From NCBI GenBank assembly GCA_022561895.1, contig JADFQH010000113.1, positions 1 through 8,695 of the forward strand: a stretch of DNA of 8,695 bases, in the 5' to 3' direction. Positions 4,746-8,695 of the stretch are shown here, piece by piece. This DNA is from Methanobacteriota archaeon (GTDB taxonomy: Archaea; Halobacteriota; Halobacteria; Halobacteriales; Halalkalicoccaceae). Both the position numbers and the translations under genes were made by a program. Within the stretch, counting starts at the first letter, position 1; every line of letters begins with the position of its first letter. The notes below the pieces were generated by a model. That model had not been told where the DNA came from. It did no database searches and saw nothing but the letters and a program-made list of their open reading frames with translations.

Positions 4746-6463
4746 GCTGTTACCTCCGATTCGCCGGCGAACGTCTCCGTGATCAGCTCACGAAGCTCGT
4801 CCGCGTTGAACCGGACGCCGTTGTATTTGTTGATGCGCTCGACGCGTGTAAGGGTGTCGCGCTCGATTAGATCCGCGAACTGCCCCGTCGCGTTACACTC
4901 GACGACGACGGTCTGTTCGGCCGCTTCGACCGCGTCCGTCAGATCCGGTCGCGGGAAGATGTAGGGAACGGAGATGAAACGTACGTCGATCTCTAGCTCG
5001 TCCATCGCTTCTCGTATTGCGCCCTCGTTCGAACCCCACGTCAGCACGAGGTTTTCTGCACTTTCGCTACCGAACTCGCGATACTCCCACTCCTCTTCCC
5101 GTTGGGCGGTCTCGACCTTCCGGTTTCGCTTATCCACCTGCTGGACGCGCTCGTCGGTGTCCTCGGTGCGCCGCCCGAGTTCGTCGTGTTCCAACCCGGT
5201 CGTCATGTGTGCGCCCTCGCCGGTTCCGGGGAACGCCCGTGGGCTGATCCCGTCCGCGGCGTCGTAATGGGGCATGAAGCGACCCTGCTCGTCCATATAC
5301 TGCTCCATGTTCTCCTCGGTGACGACGTTTCCACGATCGATTTCCACAGAGCTCATATCGAACTCCTCGGGCGAAAACGTCTGTTCGGTGACGGCCATCG
5401 CCAGATCGGAAACGAGATAGACGGGTGTCTGGTACTTCTCTGCGAGATTGAACGCCTCGATGGTCTTGTGGAAACACTCGGCAATCGTCGTCGGCGCGAG
5501 AACGAATCGAGGAATCTCGCCGTGCCCTCCATAGAGGGTCGCGTTCAGATCGCCCTGCTCTTGTTTCGTTGGCATTCCCGTCGAGGGGCCAGAACGCATC
5601 ACGTCGGCGATGACGAGCGGCGTTTCCGTGGTGGCGATCAGGCCGAACGTCTCCGTCATCAGATCGATTCCCGGCCCGGAGGTGGCAGTCATCGCGCGCG
5701 CGCCGGAACGCGCCGCGCCGAGGGCCATGTTGATCGCCGACAGCTCGTCTTCGGCCTGAATCACCGTCCCGCCGTACCTGTCGATTCGCCCCGTGAGATA
5801 CTCCATTACGTTCGTCGCGGGGGTGATGGGATACCCAGCATAGAAGCGACAGCCGCCGACGAGTGCGCCCATCCCGATCGCCTCGTCACCATTTAAGAGA
5901 ACATAATCGTTGTCGGTGGTTTCGAGATCGTAGCCGAAGTCGTGGTCGTAGTTCTCGCGGACGTAATCGCGACCCTTGCGGGCGGCCTCCTGGTTGTTGT
6001 CGACGAGCTTCTGACCCTTATCGCCGAACCGTTTTTCGAGCGCGCTGTCGAGATGCTCGATCGGGAAGTTAGCGACCTCGCAGGCCGCACCGAGTGCAAC
6101 GACGTTCTGCATGATCGCCCCACCCGCGTCCTCCGCGAGTGATTTCAGGGGGACATCGAGCTCGATCTGTTCTTCGGGAACCTCGGCGTCCCACGAGCGC
6201 TCGCCATCGAAGATGACGACGCTACCCTCGTGGAGTTCGTCCGTATTTTCGTCGATGGTGCGTTGGGTGAGCGCCACCAGAATGTCGAGCCGATCGACGA
6301 CGCTGTTGAGCTCGTCGACGGAGGTTCTGATCTTGTAGGCGGTGTAGCCGCCGCGGATTCGGGAAGCGAAATCCTTGGATGTGAAGACGTGTCGTCCGGC
6401 CCGTGAGAGAGCCTGGGCGAAGATCTTCCCCGTCGAATCGATCCCGTCGCCGGCTTCCCCGCC
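4742..6463 (-). CDS. korA: 2-oxoacid:ferredoxin oxidoreductase, fused gamma-alpha subunit, N-terminus missing
   Basis: 573 residues of KorA remain; probably only about ten N-terminal residues and the start codon are lost. Counting from 6463, the gamma domain begins with GGEAGDGIDSTG (1-12) and contains SRIRGGYTAYKIR (34-46), ending near 180. The alpha domain follows (NGDEAIGMGALVGGCRFYAG, YPITP at 211-215, EDE at 238-240, TSGPG at 261-265, SGPSTGMPTK at 291-300). A C-terminal transketolase-C-like domain (LVLTWGSNEGAI onwards) closes the protein. The gamma-alpha fusion matches the two-subunit haloarchaeal enzymes. The frame stays open beyond 6463 to 7015, but that extra part is the reverse reading of deoC and is not KorA. 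The gene is the first of korAB; its promoter is not in the window because the sequence changes origin at about 6450-6463. Confidence 0.93.
   Translation of the reverse strand, partial: GGEAGDGIDSTGKIFAQALSRAGRHVFTSKDFASRIRGGYTAYKIRTSVDELNSVVDRLDILVALTQRTIDENTDELHEGSVVIFDGERSWDAEVPEEQIELDVPLKSLAEDAGGAIMQNVVALGAACEVANFPIEHLDSALEKRFGDKGQKLVDNNQEAARKGRDYVRENYDHDFGYDLETTDNDYVLLNGDEAIGMGALVGGCRFYAGYPITPATNVMEYLTGRIDRYGGTVIQAEDELSAINMALGAARSGARAMTATSGPGIDLMTETFGLIATTETPLVIADVMRSGPSTGMPTKQEQGDLNATLYGGHGEIPRFVLAPTTIAECFHKTIEAFNLAEKYQTPVYLVSDLAMAVTEQTFSPEEFDMSSVEIDRGNVVTEENMEQYMDEQGRFMPHYDAADGISPRAFPGTGEGAHMTTGLEHDELGRRTEDTDERVQQVDKRNRKVETAQREEEWEYREFGSESAENLVLTWGSNEGAIREAMDELEIDVRFISVPYIFPRPDLTDAVEAAEQTVVVECNATGQFADLIERDTLTRVERINKYNGVRFNADELRELITETFAGESEVTA
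6449..6463. other. Junction between haloarchaeal and bacterial sequence
   Basis: These 15 bases make sense in both flanking genes: on - they encode KorA Gly-Gly-Glu-Ala-Gly and on + DeoC Ala-Gly-Phe-Pro-Ala, both expected conserved positions. Left of them only korA is coherent, right of them only deoC. G+C content, start-signal style and protein acidity change at the same point. No transposase, integrase, tRNA or terminal repeat is present. A chimera through short shared sequence is the simplest reading. Confidence 0.85.
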
Positions 6464-7027
6464 GGTTTGTCGGCGCCCGCCGAGCGGGTGCGCGAGGTCG
6501 CGGCCTCGGTCGCCGCCGGCGCCCGCGAGATCGACATCGTGATTTCGCGCACCCACGTGCTGACCGGCGACTGGCGGGCGCTCTACGACGAGGTGCGGGC
6601 GTTCCGCGAGGCCGCGGGGCCGGCCCGCCTGAAGACGATCATCGCCACCGGCGACCTCGCCACCCTGCGCAACGTCGCCAAGGCGAGCCTGGTCTGCATG
6701 ATGGCCGGCGCCGACTTCATCAAGACCTCGACCGGCAAGGAGGCGGTCAACGCCACCCTTCCGGTAAGCCTGGTCATGGCGCGCATGATCCGCGCCTATC
6801 GCGAGCGCACCGGCCACCAGGTCGGCTTCAAGGCGGCGGGCGGCATCGGCACCGCCAAGGCCTCGCTCGGCTATCTCATACTGATGAACGAGGAGCTCGG
6901 CCGCGAGTGGCTCGAGCCCCGGCTGTTCCGCATCGGCGCCTCGAGCCTGCTGGGCGATATCGAACGCCAGCTCGAACACCACGTGACGGGGCGCTATTCG
7001 GCCCAGTTCCGCCACCCGATGGCATAG
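6449..7027 (+). CDS. deoC: Deoxyribose-phosphate aldolase, N-terminus missing
   Basis: The C-terminal 192 residues of a long-form (human DERA-like) DeoC. The enzyme splits 2-deoxyribose 5-phosphate into glyceraldehyde 3-phosphate and acetaldehyde in the cytosol. The sequence enters in the conserved GFPAG strand and continues through EIDIVI (Asp codon 6533-6535), LKTIIATGDL, ADFIKTSTGK with the Schiff-base Lys (codon 6722-6724), and GFKAAGGIG with the proton-relay Lys (6830-6832). It ends with LFRIGASSLLGDIERQL and HHVTGRY, as in animal and alphaproteobacterial homologues, so the C-terminus is complete. By comparison with the roughly 320-residue family, about 125 residues are missing at the junction. 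The TTG at 6467 is not a plausible true start. The stop overlaps the Shine-Dalgarno of the next gene, ten bases before its start, which indicates an operon. Near-universal G/C at third positions separates it from the left part. Confidence 0.9.
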   Translation, partial: AGFPAGLSAPAERVREVAASVAAGAREIDIVISRTHVLTGDWRALYDEVRAFREAAGPARLKTIIATGDLATLRNVAKASLVCMMAGADFIKTSTGKEAVNATLPVSLVMARMIRAYRERTGHQVGFKAAGGIGTAKASLGYLILMNEELGREWLEPRLFRIGASSLLGDIERQLEHHVTGRYSAQFRHPMA

Positions 7028-7031
7028 GAGG
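7026..7031 (+). promoter_or_regulatory. Shine-Dalgarno AGGAGG for the aldehyde dehydrogenase
   Basis: A full AGGAGG lies six bases before the GTG at 7038 and overlaps the deoC stop. It decides the GTG start and suggests translation by ribosomes leaving deoC. Such a strong signal is bacterial in style and has no counterpart in the left part. Confidence 0.85.
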
Positions 7032-7037
7032 GCAACC

Positions 7038-8695
7038 GTGAGCGTCGTCGAGATCTTCGAGTCGATGGACTACGGGCCGGCGCCCGAGAGCGGGGCCACC
7101 GTCGAGGGCTGGCTCGAGCGCCACGGGGCGAAGTTCGGCCTGTTCATCGGCGGGCGCTGGGTCAGGCCGCGCAGCGGCGCGTGGTTCGACAGCGTCAATC
7201 CCGCCACCGCCACGCCGATCGCCGCGATCGCCCAGGCCGGAGAGAAGGACGTCGACGCGGCGGTCCGCGCGGCGCGCGCGGCGCAGGGCGACTGGGCCGC
7301 GCTCGGCGGTCACGGGCGGGCGCGCTGTCTCTACGCGCTGGCCCGGCTGGTGCAGAAGCACGCGCGCCTGCTCGCGGTGCTCGAGACCATGGACAACGGC
7401 AAGCCGATCCGCGAGACCCGCGACATCGACATCCCCCTGGTGGCGCGCCACTTCACCCACCACGCCGGCTGGGCCCAGTTGCTCGACAGCGAGTTCAGGG
7501 GCTTCGAGCCGGTCGGCGTCGTCGGACAGATCGTTCCGTGGAACTTCCCGCTCCTGATGGTGGCGTGGAAGGTCGCCCCGGCGCTCGCCGCCGGCAACAC
7601 GGTGGTGTTCAAACCGGCGGAATTCACCAGCCTCACGGCGCTCATGTTCGCCGAGCTGTGCCAGGACGCGGGACTGCCGCCCGGCGTGGTCAACGTGGTC
7701 ACCGGCGACGGCTCGGTTGGCGAGCTGATCGTGCGGCACGGCGGCATCGACAAGATTGCCTTCACCGGCTCGACCGAGGTCGGCCGGATCATCCGCGAGG
7801 CGACGGCCGGGACGGGAAAGCATCTGACGCTCGAGCTCGGCGGCAAGTCGCCCTTCATCGTCTTCAACGACGCCGACCTCGACAGCGCCGTCGAGGGCGT
7901 GGTCGACGCCATCTGGTTCAACCAGGGTCAGGTGTGCTGCGCCGGATCGCGCCTGCTTTTGCAGGAGGACATCGCCGAGACGATGCTCGCCAAGCTGCGC
8001 GCCCGGATGGAGACCCTGCGAATCGGCGATCCGCTCGACAAGGCGATCGACATCGGCGCCATCGTCGCGCCGGTCCAGCTCGAGCGCATCGAGCGCCTCG
8101 TCGCCCAGGGCGTGGAGGACGGCGCCACCATGTGGCAGCCGAGCTGGGCGTGCCCGACCGAGGGTTATTTCTATCCGCCGACGCTGTTCACCGACGTGGC
8201 GCCGGCGTCGGCGATCGCCCAGGTCGAGATCTTCGGCCCGGTCCTGGTGGCGATGACGTTCCGCACCCCCGCCGAGGCCGTGGCGCTCGCCAACGACACG
8301 CGATACGGGCTCGCCGCCAGCGTCTGGAGCGAAAGCGTGAACCTCGCGCTCGACATCGCGCCCAAGCTCAAATGCGGCGTCGTCTGGATCAACAGCACCA
8401 ATCTGTTCGACGCGGCGTGCGGCTTCGGCGGCTACCGCGAATCGGGCTTCGGCCGCGAGGGCGGCCGCGAGGGCCTGTGGGCGTACCTGCGCCCGGCCTG
8501 GGAGAAGTCCCTCCCCGCCTACGCCGAGCCCGAGCCCGAACCCGCGCCGGCCGCACCCGAACCCGTACCCGTGACGCCCGACGCAGTCGGGGTTCGGCCC
8601 CTCGACCGCACGGCGAAGATGTACATCGGCGGGCGTCAGGCGCGGCCCGACGGCGGCTACAGCCGGGCGGTGGTGGGCCGCGCCGGCGCGCTCAT
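7038..8695 (+). CDS. Tandem-domain aldehyde dehydrogenase, cut by the window end
   Basis: The frame from GTG 7038 is open for 552 codons and runs off the window. Residues about 35-490 form a complete NAD(P)-dependent aldehyde dehydrogenase domain: Asn169 in PWNFP, Lys192 in FKPAE, the FTGSTEVG cofactor loop (242-249), Glu266 in LELGGKSP and the nucleophile Cys300 in NQGQVCCAGSR, all aligning with human ALDH2. IFGPVL and the ESGFGREGG segment are also present. A Pro/Glu/Ala-rich linker (about 496-515) follows, then KMYIGGRQARPDGGYSR from residue 527, which looks like the start of a second ALDH domain, as in double-domain enzymes of about 800 residues that I recall from alphaproteobacteria. Whether the second domain keeps its catalytic Cys cannot be seen. 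Placed directly after deoC, it likely oxidises the acetaldehyde DeoC releases. There is no signal peptide or membrane segment. Confidence 0.9.
   Translation, partial: MSVVEIFESMDYGPAPESGATVEGWLERHGAKFGLFIGGRWVRPRSGAWFDSVNPATATPIAAIAQAGEKDVDAAVRAARAAQGDWAALGGHGRARCLYALARLVQKHARLLAVLETMDNGKPIRETRDIDIPLVARHFTHHAGWAQLLDSEFRGFEPVGVVGQIVPWNFPLLMVAWKVAPALAAGNTVVFKPAEFTSLTALMFAELCQDAGLPPGVVNVVTGDGSVGELIVRHGGIDKIAFTGSTEVGRIIREATAGTGKHLTLELGGKSPFIVFNDADLDSAVEGVVDAIWFNQGQVCCAGSRLLLQEDIAETMLAKLRARMETLRIGDPLDKAIDIGAIVAPVQLERIERLVAQGVEDGATMWQPSWACPTEGYFYPPTLFTDVAPASAIAQVEIFGPVLVAMTFRTPAEAVALANDTRYGLAASVWSESVNLALDIAPKLKCGVVWINSTNLFDAACGFGGYRESGFGREGGREGLWAYLRPAWEKSLPAYAEPEPEPAPAAPEPVPVTPDAVGVRPLDRTAKMYIGGRQARPDGGYSRAVVGRAGAL

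Noticed and set aside
6449..6463. A natural korA-deoC insertion or horizontal transfer event.
   Set aside because: Not excluded, but both genes are broken, no mobile-element trace is present, and composition shifts for the whole right part, so a chimera is preferred.
4742..7015. A single 757-residue - strand frame that would make KorA with a 184-residue N-terminal extension.
   Set aside because: The extension is the reverse-strand reading of deoC and shows no domain. The true KorA N-terminus lies about ten residues upstream of GGEAGDG, and the frame stays open only because stop codons are rare in G+C-rich DNA.
6876..7823. Open frame of 315 codons on -, opposite deoC and the aldehyde dehydrogenase.
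   Set aside because: Antisense to two genes with intact catalytic motifs; composition is dominated by Arg, Gly, Ala and Asp from reversed codons.

Overview
The window joins two unrelated kinds of DNA. Positions 1 to about 6460 look haloarchaeal: the proteins are acidic (the KorB tail and the epimerase are rich in Asp and Glu), starts lack Shine-Dalgarno sequences, one gene has a TATA-like box at the spacing expected for a leaderless transcript, and the gene set is typical of a halophilic archaeon (KorAB ferredoxin oxidoreductase, a geranylgeranyl-reductase-family flavoprotein, methylmalonyl-CoA epimerase). From about 6450 to the end the sequence looks bacterial, probably alphaproteobacterial: it is visibly richer in G+C, has a strong AGGAGG Shine-Dalgarno, and carries a eukaryote-like long-form DeoC followed by a tandem-domain aldehyde dehydrogenase. 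Taxon names are inferred from style and family, not from a search.

Layout of the haloarchaeal part: an SDR dehydrogenase on + (48-836); a 561-base gene-free stretch (837-1397) holding seven tightly packed triloop hairpins (859-1063) and an 82-base imperfect palindrome (1159-1240); a hexapeptide-repeat sugar O-acetyltransferase on + (1398-1952). Convergent with it, on -, are mce (1961-2347) and a GGR-family flavoprotein (2373-3737), probably one unit with a TATA-like box at 3762-3768. Upstream of these, also on -, is korAB (korB 3876-4745, korA from 4742), translationally coupled through an ATGA overlap. KorAB oxidises a 2-oxoacid with CoA and reduces ferredoxin. The epimerase belongs to the propionyl-CoA to succinyl-CoA route, so the products meet at the TCA cycle, but no mutase or carboxylase is present.

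At 6449-6463 korA loses its first residues and a + strand deoC, itself missing roughly its first 125 residues, takes over. The same 15 bases read as KorA Gly-Gly-Glu-Ala-Gly on - and DeoC Ala-Gly-Phe-Pro-Ala on +, both as expected for those families. I read this as a chimera made through short shared sequence (assembly, cloning or amplification artefact) rather than a natural fusion. The right part is a small bacterial catabolic operon: DeoC splits deoxyribose 5-phosphate into glyceraldehyde 3-phosphate and acetaldehyde, and the dehydrogenase is positioned to oxidise the acetaldehyde.

The least explained structure is the hairpin array at 859-1063. All seven loops are three bases, six of seven are GNA triloops on one strand or the other, and the right half looks like a diverged tandem duplication of a two-hairpin module in which stems changed sequence but kept pairing.
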